A stretch of 64,000 nt of DNA from Arcanobacterium phocisimile (GTDB taxonomy: Bacteria > Actinomycetota > Actinomycetes > Actinomycetales > Actinomycetaceae): assembly GCF_016904675.1 (NCBI RefSeq), contig NZ_CP070228.1:806001-870000 (forward strand), read 5' to 3'. Positions 53,282 to 62,518 of the stretch are shown piece after piece. A program made the position numbers and the translations under genes. The notes beneath the pieces are model-generated. The model worked only from the letters and a program-made list of their open reading frames with translations, did not search any database and was not told the DNA's origin. The stretch's first letter is position 1. Each line of letters starts with the position of its first letter.

Positions 53282-53668
53282 CTAAAGCCGCGCACCGTCG
53301 TCGTCAAAATCGTTTTCACGCGGCGAATGTAGGATGATCGCTCCCACCGCACATGCGAAAGCAGCAGTAGCAGTAAGCAGCCACATACCCTCGCCTAACG
53401 CGATCACGTCATAGAAACCAGCGAGGAAAAGCGCAACGAACAAGCCACAGGTGGCCCATAGAGCGAACGCTATTCGAGGAAAAGTACCCTGTGCAACTGG
53501 CAACGCGGGAGGTAAATCGTGTGGATGAAATTCGCCGTCGTCGTCCGTAGGATGCCAATCGCGCGGACCAGCATATCGCTGCGTCGGGTCGAGCGAAATA
53601 ATATTCTCCCACTCTGCGTCAGCATCCCAGTTCGAAAGGTTGCCCAAATCATTATCTTCACGTGCCAT
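53282..53668 (-). CDS. Hypothetical membrane protein
   Basis: A 128-aa protein. The first 65 residues are acidic and cytoplasmic (DWHPTDDDGEFHPHDLPPAL). Two transmembrane segments follow, IAFALWATCGLFVALFLAGF and MWLLTATAAFACAVGAIILH, then an acidic tail ending DDDGARL. It lies just upstream of the DnaQ-UvrC gene on the same strand (41-base gap). Small proteins of this form sit at the same place in related actinobacteria; no function known. Confidence 0.78.
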   Translation of the reverse strand: MAREDNDLGNLSNWDADAEWENIISLDPTQRYAGPRDWHPTDDDGEFHPHDLPPALPVAQGTFPRIAFALWATCGLFVALFLAGFYDVIALGEGMWLLTATAAFACAVGAIILHSPRENDFDDDGARL

Positions 53669-53746
53669 AGTCCTAGCTTACAACCGGTAGACTAGGAGAT
53701 GGAGAAGCGGGACTAACCCGCATCACACATGAGAGGAAGGATACGG

Positions 53747-54967
53747 ATGTCTATCCGTCGCGTAGCAATTCTTACCGCAGGTGGTTTTGCACCATGTTTG
53801 TCCACCGCAGTCGGCGGCCTAATTGAGCACTACACCAAGGAACTGCCAGAAGCCGAAATCATCGGTTACCAGTACGGCTACCATGGCCTGCTCACCGGAA
53901 ACTACGTTGTTTTCGACGACGAAGCACGTGCCAACGCTGCAACCTTGAAGAACTTCGGTGGCTCGCCAATCGGCAACTCCCGTGTTAAGCTCACCAACTC
54001 CCAGAACCTTGTCGATCGTGGTCTGATCAAGCCAGGTGAAAACGCACTCGAAGTTGCAGCAGAGCAGTTGCGCAAGGACGGCGTTGACGTCTTGCACACT
54101 ATCGGTGGCGACGACACCAACACCACCGCTGCTGATCTCGCAGCATACTTGCACGAAAACGACTACGAATTAACTGTCGTTGGCCTGCCAAAGACCATCG
54201 ATAACGATATCGTTCCAATCCGCCAGTCCCTCGGTGCCTACACCGCAGCTGAAGAAGCATCAAAGTTTGCACAGAACGTTATCGGTGAACACCGCTCTAA
54301 CCCGCGTATGCTCATCATTCACGAAATTATGGGTCGTGCATGTGGTTATCTCACAGCTCAGGCTACCCAGTACTACCGCGAGTGGCTCGAGGGCCAAGAG
54401 TGGGTTCCATCAGCTGGTCTGTCCAAGGAACGCTGGGATGTCCACGCAATGTATATTCCAGAAATTACCTTCGATCTCGATGTAGAAGGTTCGCGTTTGC
54501 GCAAGATCATGGACGAGCAGGGTAACGTCAACATCTTCCTTTCTGAAGGTGCTGGCGTGGAAGAAATCATCGAAGAAATGCTCGAAGATGGCATCGAAGT
54601 TGAGCGTGACCCATTCGGTCACGTCAAGCTCGACACCATCAACCCAGGCCAATGGTTCGCCAACCAGTTCGCAAAGATCATCGGTGCAGAAAAGGTCATG
54701 GTTCAGAAGTCTGGTTACTTCTCACGCTCGGCTGCGTCTAATCCAAAAGATCTCGAACTTATCGAGTCCATGGTTGAGTTGGCTGTTAAGTCTGCTCAAG
54801 AAGGCGTCTCCGGTGTTATCGGCCACGATGAAGAAGACAACGACACTTTGAAGGCAATCGATTTCAAGCGTATTGCTGGACACAAGGCATTTGATGTTTC
54901 CCAGCCATGGTTCCATGAAGTCATGGACGCTATCGGCCAGGAGTGGGAGCCGAAGCCTGCTAAGTAA
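53747..54967 (+). CDS. pfp: Pyrophosphate-dependent 6-phosphofructokinase
   Basis: A 406-aa glycolytic enzyme phosphorylating fructose-6-phosphate. IGGDDTNTTAADL has Asp after GGD, where ATP enzymes have Gly, and VGLPKTIDND carries the Lys; both point to PPi use. EIMGRACGYLTAQATQYY and the sugar-phosphate-binding PEITFDLD are also present. GAGGAAGG precedes ATG 53747. PPi as donor is inferred from these residues. Confidence 0.92.
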   Translation: MSIRRVAILTAGGFAPCLSTAVGGLIEHYTKELPEAEIIGYQYGYHGLLTGNYVVFDDEARANAATLKNFGGSPIGNSRVKLTNSQNLVDRGLIKPGENALEVAAEQLRKDGVDVLHTIGGDDTNTTAADLAAYLHENDYELTVVGLPKTIDNDIVPIRQSLGAYTAAEEASKFAQNVIGEHRSNPRMLIIHEIMGRACGYLTAQATQYYREWLEGQEWVPSAGLSKERWDVHAMYIPEITFDLDVEGSRLRKIMDEQGNVNIFLSEGAGVEEIIEEMLEDGIEVERDPFGHVKLDTINPGQWFANQFAKIIGAEKVMVQKSGYFSRSAASNPKDLELIESMVELAVKSAQEGVSGVIGHDEEDNDTLKAIDFKRIAGHKAFDVSQPWFHEVMDAIGQEWEPKPAK

Positions 54968-55059
54968 GTAGGGCATTCGCGGTGGCCGGCCTCGTGTCAA
55001 CAACAGGCTGGCCACCATCTATTTTGAGTATGCACGAGACGGAGCGTCGATCTATACCT

Positions 55060-56310
55060 ATGGTTAACCCGGATATTCCACAAACATACCTACCGGTCTA
55101 CCCAGACCAAGAACAGGTAGATATGTCGTTGAACCATATCCGTAATCTGCCACCAATTGTCCAACGCGCCGACGTCGACAACCTCACTATGTCGTTAGGA
55201 CAAGCGGGCTACGGACAGGCCTTCGTTATTCAAGGCGGTGATTGCGCAGAACGTTTTTCAGACGCTACCCGCTCACATGTGCGAGCTAAAATTGGTTCAC
55301 TGCTCCAGGCAGCATTTATCGCCCATAATTTGGGCAATACGCCGGTCGTGACGATTGGGCGGATTGCCGGCCAATATTCCAAACCACGAAGCCACGTATA
55401 TGAAAAACACGGTGATCTAACACTGCCCTCCTATCGTGGTGACGCTATCAACTCTCACGTATTTACCGCCCAAGCGCGTACTGCGGATCCGCAACGGCTC
55501 GTGCGTGCAGTAGAAAGCGCATCAACCGCCTATAGCTATATTACAGACCTCGAAAAGTCATTTTTTATTTCGTCAATAAATGCGCTCGAATGGAACACCA
55601 CTGGGAACCAGACTAAACAATATCGAGACTTCGCGAGCTTAGTCGCTGAGCACAACGATATATACTCTCAACGCATCTATATTTCGCACGAATCGCTACT
55701 GCCGTATTTTGAACAAGCAATGACAGATACTGCTGGGTACAATCGTGGCGCGCATATGTTGTGGATCGGGGAACGAACCCGCTATGCATCGAGTCCGCAA
55801 TTAGTGTATGCGCAACAGGTCCACAATCCGATTGGCGTTAAGCTCGGGCCTCAGGCACAACCGAAGGATATTCACCGGTTGATCGACACACTTAATCCGG
55901 AAGGTACCCCGGGACGGTTGAGCTTTATTCCACGTATGGGAGCAGGACATATCCGTCGGGTACTTCCACAGCTCTTACGCGCCGGCAAAGAAGATGGCCG
56001 GCCAGTAGCGTGGATTATTGATCCTATGCATGGTAATACGTTAGAGGTTGCTGGTCGCAAGACGCGTTTCCTCACCGATATTCTTGAGGAAATCAGTGAG
56101 TTTTTCGATATCTGCGCGGATGAAGCCGTAGATCCAGCTGGGTTGCACATCGAGTTTTCTGGTGAGAACCTCACTGAGGTGGCAGATAGCCCGCAGAGTC
56201 CAGAACTCGAACACATGCTTGATGAAGCTTTAGTCGATCCGCGTCTCAACCCACGGCAACTTTTCGATGTTGCTTTTGCGACTGGGCAGTTACTGGCTAA
56301 ACGACGCTAA
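55060..56310 (+). CDS. 3-deoxy-7-phosphoheptulonate synthase, class II
   Basis: A 416-aa DAHP synthase, first step of the shikimate pathway (PEP + erythrose-4-phosphate). Class II signatures: FVIQGGDCAERFSDATRSHV (metal Cys), VVTIGRIAGQYSKPRS, YASHESLLPYFEQA-type ISHESLLPYFEQA, WIGERTRYASSPQ, NPIGVKLGPQAQPKDIHRLI, IIDPMHGNTLEVAGRKTR and HIEFSGENLTE. Shorter at the N-terminus than plant or mycobacterial forms. The frame is open to 54982; ATG 55030 and 55060 are both possible. It follows pfp by 90 bases. Confidence 0.94.
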   Translation: MVNPDIPQTYLPVYPDQEQVDMSLNHIRNLPPIVQRADVDNLTMSLGQAGYGQAFVIQGGDCAERFSDATRSHVRAKIGSLLQAAFIAHNLGNTPVVTIGRIAGQYSKPRSHVYEKHGDLTLPSYRGDAINSHVFTAQARTADPQRLVRAVESASTAYSYITDLEKSFFISSINALEWNTTGNQTKQYRDFASLVAEHNDIYSQRIYISHESLLPYFEQAMTDTAGYNRGAHMLWIGERTRYASSPQLVYAQQVHNPIGVKLGPQAQPKDIHRLIDTLNPEGTPGRLSFIPRMGAGHIRRVLPQLLRAGKEDGRPVAWIIDPMHGNTLEVAGRKTRFLTDILEEISEFFDICADEAVDPAGLHIEFSGENLTEVADSPQSPELEHMLDEALVDPRLNPRQLFDVAFATGQLLAKRR

Positions 56311-58270
56311 TTTTAATTGTGCTTCCAGGTTTGATCATAGTCCCAGCTTCCGGGTCTTGAAGGCGCACAGTACCGAAAAAACCTCCAAGTATTTTTTCGA
56401 CTTGAACGTTGAAACCTGCATTTTTTAACCGAGTAGTGGCTGATCCGCTTTGTTGTCCGACGACGTTGGGAACTTCAATGAGTTCTGGACCTTTTGAGAT
56501 AACGATGTTTACTTCGTCCAACCGTAAGCCTGCACTATTGGCCTGTGGACTTTGCGAGATCACTTGGCCTTCAGGAACGGTATCCGAATATTCTTCAGTG
56601 ATTACTGGAGTGAGTCCGGTAGAGCTGAGCTTTTCTTCCGCATCTGCTCGGGTCAACGTTGCTAGATCTGGGATCGTTACTGGAGCACGTCCTTGGGAAA
56701 CAGTGTACGAAACTTCAGTGTTATGCGGAATGGACGCGTCAGCTTCGGGGCTCTGTGAGATGACAGTGCCTTTCTCAACTGTGTCTGAATAATCTGTGAT
56801 TTCACTTATCTTGTTAAACCCAGTAGCAGTCAGCAGTTCGCGGGCTTCTTCGGCGGTCTTTCCTGCCACTGTAGGTACAGTGAGGTACCGAATACCATTG
56901 GATATTGTCACTGTGATGACAGAGTCTGGATGAATACTACTGCCGCCTTTCGGCGACGTCGATATCACGTGATCTTTTTCGACAGTGTCGGAAAATTCGC
57001 GAACAGTAGAAATAGTAAAACCTTGTTCTTGAAGTTTTTCTGTGGCTTCGATAGCAGTTAAGTTTTGGACGTCAGCGATCGTAATGCGCATGCCTGGACC
57101 ATAGAGGAAGTACCAGCCTGTTGTGCTAGCAATCGAAGCGACCAGCAGGATTAGGAACAAGATGATAGGCCACAGACGTCGCTTTTTCCGTTCCGGGAGC
57201 GTAGGTTGCGGTTTCAGCTGTGCCTTCTTCGGCAGTGTAGCTGTGTCGCTTGCTTGCGGAAGCGTCTCGATCCGTTGTGTGCCCGTGGTCGCAGCTGGGG
57301 TAAAGTTTTGGCTCGTGATTTGCTGCGTTGCGGTAGGTGGGGTGGCTGCAGGGGACTGGGGGAAGACAGGCACGCGGCGAATCGCGATATCTTCGGGAGT
57401 GGATCGGATGATGTCATCGAGCGCGTCGAGTGCAGCAAAGGCATCGCGCGGGCGCTTGTAGGGGTCCTTTGCAGTGAACAATCGAATCAGAGAATCGATA
57501 TGTGCTGGCATCCAATCGGCAAGTTCAGTCAAGTATGGGATATCACCATTGACATGCTGATAGGCGATAGCTACTGGGGTTTCACCGTTGTATGGCAAGG
57601 TGCCAGCGATGAGCTCGTAGAGCATGATGCCGACGGCATAAATGTCTGCGGTTGGTCCGGCGCTACCGTTTGTAACAAGTTCTGGAGCCACGTACGCAAC
57701 GGTTCCAAGGACTGTTGCTGTTTGAGTGGCGCTTGAAGCGGCTCGTGCTAGACCAAAATCTGCCACCTGTGCATTGATTACAGGCTTGTCGAGTACTGCG
57801 TTGATATCAAGCGGCTTGTCTAGCAAGATATTTTCTGGTTTCACATCGCGGTGAATAACATCGGCTTGGTGTGCGACGGCAAGTGCTTGGAGGACTTGCC
57901 GGGTTATTGTTAGTGCCATTCCCAGGGGTAGCGAACCGTGCTGTGCGAGTTGCGATCTCAAATCTGGACCAGTGATTAACTGCATGACGAGGTAAGGAAG
58001 TTCGCCAATTGGGGTATGTGCTACACCTTGATCATAGACGTTAACCACGTGGGGACTCGAGAGTTTCGCCGCAGAGCGCGCTTCGCGAATAAACCGTTCG
58101 ACGAAGTCGGGTTGTTCGGCAAGGTGAGAGTGAATGATCTTCACTGCAACGTCACGTTCAAGGCGCGTATCGTGCGCATGGTAGACGCTAGCCATTCCTC
58201 CTCGCGCTAGGCGGGAGATGATAACGTAGCGGCCGTCAATTGCGGCGTTGAGCAGTGGATCTGAGTTCAC
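56297..58270 (-). CDS. Ser/Thr protein kinase with PASTA domains
   Basis: A 657-aa Stk1/PknB-type membrane kinase. The kinase domain spans residues 15-280: GRYVIISRLARGGMASVY (P-loop), AVKIIHSHL (Lys), VIHRDVKPENILL (catalytic loop), VADFGLARAASSATQ and YVAPEL. One transmembrane helix (PIILFLILLVASIASTTGWY) follows, then four extracellular PASTA repeats. Three of them end in SQSP or STSP blocks (DTVEKDHVISTSPKGGS, DTVEKGTVISQSPEADA, DTVPEGQVISQSPQANS). It senses muropeptides and tunes cell-wall growth. GTG 58270 is preferred over 58300, which lies in the terminator hairpin. The 3' end overlaps the convergent DAHP synthase gene. Confidence 0.94.
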   Translation of the reverse strand: MNSDPLLNAAIDGRYVIISRLARGGMASVYHAHDTRLERDVAVKIIHSHLAEQPDFVERFIREARSAAKLSSPHVVNVYDQGVAHTPIGELPYLVMQLITGPDLRSQLAQHGSLPLGMALTITRQVLQALAVAHQADVIHRDVKPENILLDKPLDINAVLDKPVINAQVADFGLARAASSATQTATVLGTVAYVAPELVTNGSAGPTADIYAVGIMLYELIAGTLPYNGETPVAIAYQHVNGDIPYLTELADWMPAHIDSLIRLFTAKDPYKRPRDAFAALDALDDIIRSTPEDIAIRRVPVFPQSPAATPPTATQQITSQNFTPAATTGTQRIETLPQASDTATLPKKAQLKPQPTLPERKKRRLWPIILFLILLVASIASTTGWYFLYGPGMRITIADVQNLTAIEATEKLQEQGFTISTVREFSDTVEKDHVISTSPKGGSSIHPDSVITVTISNGIRYLTVPTVAGKTAEEARELLTATGFNKISEITDYSDTVEKGTVISQSPEADASIPHNTEVSYTVSQGRAPVTIPDLATLTRADAEEKLSSTGLTPVITEEYSDTVPEGQVISQSPQANSAGLRLDEVNIVISKGPELIEVPNVVGQQSGSATTRLKNAGFNVQVEKILGGFFGTVRLQDPEAGTMIKPGSTIKISVV

Positions 58271-58285
58271 ATGTTTAGGATATAG

Positions 58286-58319
58286 GCAAAAGCCGACCAC
58301 GTGGGTGGTCGGCTTTTGC
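58286..58319. terminator. Hairpin between the LysM protein and the PASTA kinase genes
   Basis: Perfect 15-bp stem GCAAAAGCCGACCAC (58286-58300) with 58305-58319. Both sides end in a T run on one strand. It terminates the LysM gene; the kinase start codon (58270) follows only 15 bases later. Confidence 0.88.
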
Positions 58320-58339
58320 GTGTCGGTGTGGCAATACTC

Positions 58340-59629
58340 TTAGAATCGTTGCATTGCGGCTTTAATCTTAGCGACATACTGCACAGTATCTGGGCGCATT
58401 CCGTATTTTTGGACTCCACCTAGACCTTGATAGTAGCCAGCTACTGCCTGGTCGAAATCGTCTGCATGTTGGTGTAAGTAGCGGATGATCGCAATTCCTG
58501 CCACGACGTTGTCATGCGGATCTAGCAGGTTCAGTTCGCGTCCTACGAGGGTTCCTGCCCACTGACCCGATGATGGGATGACTTGCATAACCCCGATTGC
58601 GTTGGCTGGGGAGACAGCGCTGGCATCGAAACCAGATTCGTTGTAGGCGTGTGCAAGGGCTAATCGTGGATCGACGCCCATTTGCACAGCTGTTTCACGG
58701 ACCATCTGTTGCATTTGTGCCCGTGACGGCAGATCTTGGTTGATAAGGGTGTTCTTATTCTCGTTTGCCGCGTCGACGACGTCGTCAGCGTAGGTGTATC
58801 CCGGGAAGTTGTTTTCCACGAGTCGCTTTGTAGGGGCAGGCACTGGTGCTGGAGCGGGTGCCGGCGCTGGGCTTGCGGTAGCGGTGCCGATTGTAAGTTC
58901 CTGGCCAGGGAAGATGATGTTTGGATTGGCGATTGCGTTGGCTGCTACGATTGCTGCGACGGTGGTATTGTAGCGTGCAGCGATTAGGCCGAGGGTATCG
59001 CCGGACTGGACTATATAAGTCGAAGTGCTCACTTGCGGTGCAGGAGTGGGTGCGGGTGTAGATGCAGGCGCTGGTGCTGGAGCGGGTGCTGGAGCGGGTG
59101 CCGGCGCTGGGCTTGCGGTAGCGGTGCCGATTGTAAGTTCCTGGCCAGGGAAGATGATGTTTGGATTGGCGATTGCGTTGGCTGCTGCGATTGCTGCGAC
59201 GGTGGTATTGTAGCGTGCAGCGATTAGGCCGAGGGTATCGCCGGACTGGACTATATAAGTCGAAGTGCTCACTTGCGGTGCAGGAGTGGGTGCGGGTGTA
59301 GATGCAGGCGCAATATCGCGTATTACTGGTGTTCGGACGGGGAGTTGAAGACGTTGTCCAACCCGGATGAGGGCAGTGGAATCAAGACTATTGATACGTA
59401 TGATTTCAGCGATTGAAACTCCCGTGCGTTGAGAGATTCCCCAAACGGTATCTCCAGGGCGCACTTGGTAGCTCATCATCAACGAAGGATGAGAAGGGGT
59501 TGTATGGAGCGGAGCTTGCTGTAGAGAATTGTGTGGGTGCTGAGTTGCAGATGCGGCAGTTGGTGCAATCAAAGTTACAGCAGTTGCTGTGGCGAGAGCG
59601 GCGTTTGAACGCGACTTCCACGTGGCCAT
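58340..59629 (-). CDS. LysM-repeat lytic transglycosylase
   Basis: A 429-aa secreted wall enzyme. Signal peptide about residues 1-28 (AALATATAVTLIAPTAASA). Three LysM peptidoglycan-binding modules follow: YQVRPGDTVWGISQRTGVSI, then two almost identical YIVQSGDTLGLIAARYNTTV modules, separated by Ala/Pro-rich linkers. The C-terminal SLT domain (about 310-429) has AHAYNESGFDASAVSPANAI with the catalytic Glu and GVMQVIP. The second and third LysM units come from a 240-bp tandem duplication with one visible base difference. It would cut glycan strands during growth. It lies upstream of the PASTA kinase. Confidence 0.93.
   Translation of the reverse strand: MATWKSRSNAALATATAVTLIAPTAASATQHPHNSLQQAPLHTTPSHPSLMMSYQVRPGDTVWGISQRTGVSIAEIIRINSLDSTALIRVGQRLQLPVRTPVIRDIAPASTPAPTPAPQVSTSTYIVQSGDTLGLIAARYNTTVAAIAAANAIANPNIIFPGQELTIGTATASPAPAPAPAPAPAPAPASTPAPTPAPQVSTSTYIVQSGDTLGLIAARYNTTVAAIVAANAIANPNIIFPGQELTIGTATASPAPAPAPAPVPAPTKRLVENNFPGYTYADDVVDAANENKNTLINQDLPSRAQMQQMVRETAVQMGVDPRLALAHAYNESGFDASAVSPANAIGVMQVIPSSGQWAGTLVGRELNLLDPHDNVVAGIAIIRYLHQHADDFDQAVAGYYQGLGGVQKYGMRPDTVQYVAKIKAAMQRF
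58842..59309 (-). repeat. 240-bp tandem repeat inside the LysM protein gene
   Basis: 58842-59069 and 59082-59309 match with an offset of exactly 240 bases; the only difference seen is A at 58947 against G at 59187. Each unit codes for one LysM domain plus linker (80 codons). Confidence 0.9.
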
Positions 59630-59751
59630 ATGTCCTCCAAGGGCTGTTACGTCAGTTGCTGATGTTACAGATGGTGTAGTTGATGAAATTGTTATAATTG
59701 AGACTAGTTCATTTTACGGCGTGTTTCCACCTGTCTTGAGTAAGTGTGCGG

Positions 59752-59757
59752 TATAAT
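59752..59757 (+). promoter_or_regulatory. -10 box giving a leaderless Rv2175c-like transcript
   Basis: Consensus TATAAT ends 6 bases before the ATG at 59764, so transcription should start at or next to the start codon. No Shine-Dalgarno is present, which fits leaderless translation. A -35 is weak (ACCTGT at 17 bases). Confidence 0.65.
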
Positions 59758-59763
59758 CGCCTG

Positions 59764-60126
59764 ATGATTAATGACAATGGTGGCAATATGTGGCTTTCTA
59801 TACCTGAGGTTGCCGAGTTGCTTGATGTACGCCAGCGCGATATTCGCTCTGCGATTTCAGATAATCAGATGCTGGCAGTGCGTCGTGGCGAGAATCATGC
59901 GTGGGCGGTTCATCGCCAGCAATTAGTGTTCGATGAAATTGGTGCAACGCTACTTCCGTCGCTTCCTGGAACTCTCACATCGCTTCATGATGCCGGTTTC
60001 GATAATGAAGAGGCTTTGGCTTGGTTAACTGCCCACAATGATGAACTGGGAATGACTCCGTTTGATGCGTTGCATGCGGGCAACATCCATGCAGTTCGAC
60101 GCGCAATCTTGATGCTCGCGTTTTAG
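59764..60126 (+). CDS. Rv2175c family DNA-binding protein
   Basis: A 120-aa winged-helix/HTH protein: MWLSIPEVAELLDVRQRDIR SAISD at the start (helix-turn-helix), then FDEIGATLLPSLPGTLTSLH and the C-terminal conserved LTAHNDELGMTPFDALHAGN with AVRRAILMLAF. In mycobacteria Rv2175c binds DNA and is a substrate of the neighbouring kinase PknL. Here a PASTA kinase gene lies 1.5 kb away, so a similar link is plausible. Transcribed from a probable leaderless promoter. Confidence 0.9.
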   Translation: MINDNGGNMWLSIPEVAELLDVRQRDIRSAISDNQMLAVRRGENHAWAVHRQQLVFDEIGATLLPSLPGTLTSLHDAGFDNEEALAWLTAHNDELGMTPFDALHAGNIHAVRRAILMLAF

Positions 60127-60137
60127 TGATTTTATCG

Positions 60138-60183
60138 TAAAGAGTGGTTGTCTCGTTCCGCAGGGAGAGACAACCACTCTTTA
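60138..60183. terminator. Bidirectional terminator
   Basis: Perfect 17-bp stem (60138-60154 with 60167-60183), loop of 12, between the convergent Rv2175c-like and polyprenyl synthase genes. Confidence 0.9.
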
Positions 60184-60248
60184 TGTGCTCATTGTTGCTA
60201 ATGCAATTTGAGATCCGGGGCAGAACCTTGCGGGAATGCCCTGAAACT

Positions 60249-61301
60249 CTAGGCGGTACGACGATGTAAAGTATCTGCCAACTCGGTAAGAATGGATGAT
60301 TGTGAAGGTAGGCGCTCGTGAGCGCTTTGTTCACGAATGTCGATGAGTTCTTCGTGCGCTTCGTAAGCGCCAGATGAGATGATGATATCTTTGACTTGGT
60401 CTACTTCGTCGTCGGATAAAGTCTTCCCAAGATGTGAATCGATAAAGGATCTTTGCGAATCGGTACACATCTGACGGGTCAAAGCCAACAATACTGTTCT
60501 CTTCCCTTCGGAAAAATCAGTTCCAGCGGGCTTCCCAGTAATAGCTGGATCGCCAAAGATTCCCAATTCGTCATCGCGAAGCTGGAAAGCTTCTCCCAGC
60601 GGTCGCGCAAAGGTGCCAAGTTGGTGAAGCATCGCCTTATCTGCCCCAGCAAGAGTAGCACCGAGGAGAATCGGTAGCTCCACCGAATAACGCGCCGATT
60701 TATGGACCAAAACTAAGAAGGCGTCGTTGAGCGCGCGTTCGGCGTCGTTGTCAATCTCGGTAAACTCAGCCCGCATATCCATGTATTGTCCAAACGCTGT
60801 TTCGGCGGTCATGGACGCGAAAAAAGCAGACGCTGAGCGGAAATAAGCGTCGGGGGCGTCTTGACGAGCGAATTCTTCACCGGCTAAAGACAGTAAATAG
60901 TCACCCAGTAAAAGTGCCGCATGCTCACCAAAAACCTCGGAACTACCGCGTGATAGTGCTTGAGTATGTAACTGAGAAAATAGTTTATGTGTGGCAGGTA
61001 TGCCACGGCGAGTATCGGCTGCGTCGATAATATCGTCATGTACCAGGGCTGAAGCTTGGTAAAGTTCAGCTGCCACTGCAACGTGGAGCGGAAAGTCAGA
61101 CGAGTGGGGGAGTACTGCTTGAAATCCACCCGCAACAAACAGAGCTCGTGTACGTTTTCCGCCCGCACTTAGCGCGCGTGCAGGATTGACAAATTCTTCG
61201 TAAAGCGATCGTGCTCGGTCGGAATCAGTAAATGCTGGAATCGAGTTCAAGAGCTCGAGTAGACGGGCAGAGACGGCAGAGCGAAATTGGGAAGTGTTCA
61301 C
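60249..61301 (-). CDS. Polyprenyl diphosphate synthase
   Basis: A 350-aa trans-prenyltransferase making a geranylgeranyl- or longer diphosphate for quinones or carrier lipids. First Asp-rich motif LVHDDIIDAADTRRG, FGEHAALLLGDYLLSLA, and the second motif QLRDDELGIFGDPAITGKPA GTD with the DDxxD-like DDELG. GKRTRALFV is the conserved Lys-Arg region. The frame opens at 61418, but family starts and a TATCCT box 7 bases upstream favour GTG 61301. It is divergent from the DUF4192 gene, as in other actinobacteria. Confidence 0.9.
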   Translation of the reverse strand: MNTSQFRSAVSARLLELLNSIPAFTDSDRARSLYEEFVNPARALSAGGKRTRALFVAGGFQAVLPHSSDFPLHVAVAAELYQASALVHDDIIDAADTRRGIPATHKLFSQLHTQALSRGSSEVFGEHAALLLGDYLLSLAGEEFARQDAPDAYFRSASAFFASMTAETAFGQYMDMRAEFTEIDNDAERALNDAFLVLVHKSARYSVELPILLGATLAGADKAMLHQLGTFARPLGEAFQLRDDELGIFGDPAITGKPAGTDFSEGKRTVLLALTRQMCTDSQRSFIDSHLGKTLSDDEVDQVKDIIISSGAYEAHEELIDIREQSAHERLPSQSSILTELADTLHRRTA

Positions 61302-61408
61302 GCAGTCAAGGATACCGGGTTGTCCACAGATAAGCTCGCGTTGCGTGCTATCCACAACTTGCGTTGTGTGAAAGAAACTGACCGGTGAGCATTGATTGAC
61401 TAGATGAC

Positions 61409-62518
61409 ATGAAACCATATGTTATAACCCAGCTTCAAGATTGTCTCTACTACGCTCGCGATGTCGTCGGGGAACAACTGCTACCACCACGCAATATCCT
61501 GTATGTTTGTACACTGCGCACTGTCAACGAGGCTAGCCAGATACGGGCAGTCGTGCGTGTTGATTTAACGGTGTGTGATGACCAAGCGCGAATACGTGAA
61601 AAGGTGAGCGAATTTGTTGTCGATACCGAACCTGATGAGCTTGTTATGTGTTGGTACATCAAGAATTCACTTGAAAATGCGCGAACACCCGACGTCGAGT
61701 ATGCTGCGGAAACTCGGTTAATCGCGCAAATATACACACAGGTTAAAGAGTCACTGCAACATCTACCGGCCTATCGAAAGCTTAAGCCAACGTTATTGGT
61801 AACAGACAACTGTCAGTGGACTGAGATTGCTGAAACTCAAGTTCACAATGACACGATCGTGTTAGGAGAACTCAATTCATTATCTGAATCAGTGAAGCGC
61901 GGGTTTGACTGTGCTCCAGGGACCTGGGGCGAGTCCAATCCGATAGAAGGGATATGGCAGCGAGTGTCCTTCAATCGCAGAAAGCGAAGTATTGAGATCG
62001 AGCAAGAAGTAGCCTCTGGCAGTCTTGCGGCAAACGGGATGCTGTTATGGGCAAATACGATGAAAAAGGTGGCGAGTTCCGCCGATAGCCTCCTACCCAA
62101 TCAGGTCACGGAAACTTTGGGCGGTCATAGCCGTATCGGAAAACTTAATGGCACACTCCACGATTCACACACTCGAGATAGGGTTTTACTGTGGGCGATT
62201 TCGGGAGTTCCGTTCAACGATGATGTCGCCTGGGCCGACTGCTACCAACTGATGCGCACCACTCCGATGTCCGAAGAATTAGTTGTTCGCACCCGAAAAA
62301 CTATTACTGTATTAAACGCCTGCGCGAGTTTCTCAGCTGAAGATTCTGCCTGCGCATATGCGACTCTTGCCTATCTATATTGGTGGGTCGGGCAAGTCAC
62401 GCTAGCTCGGCAAGCAACCGAGCTAGCTCGTGAATCTGATCCAAGTTATCGGTTATCTCAATTAATAGAGGCGATTCTGGAGGGAGGAATACTGCCGCCA
62501 TGGGCACTCGAAGGTTAA
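61409..62518 (+). CDS. DUF4192 family protein
   Basis: A 369-aa protein of the DUF4192 family, found in actinobacteria beside the primary sigma-factor gene, as here. Recognisable pieces are VLYVCTLR-like NILYVCTLRTVN, DELVMCWYIKN, and C-terminal helical repeats resembling TPR (STLAYLYWWVGQVTLARQAT ELARESDPSYRLSQLI). The family's usual AD-rich N-terminus is weakly conserved. No function is known. Start ATG 61409 lacks a clear Shine-Dalgarno. Confidence 0.82.
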   Translation: MKPYVITQLQDCLYYARDVVGEQLLPPRNILYVCTLRTVNEASQIRAVVRVDLTVCDDQARIREKVSEFVVDTEPDELVMCWYIKNSLENARTPDVEYAAETRLIAQIYTQVKESLQHLPAYRKLKPTLLVTDNCQWTEIAETQVHNDTIVLGELNSLSESVKRGFDCAPGTWGESNPIEGIWQRVSFNRRKRSIEIEQEVASGSLAANGMLLWANTMKKVASSADSLLPNQVTETLGGHSRIGKLNGTLHDSHTRDRVLLWAISGVPFNDDVAWADCYQLMRTTPMSEELVVRTRKTITVLNACASFSAEDSACAYATLAYLYWWVGQVTLARQATELARESDPSYRLSQLIEAILEGGILPPWALEG

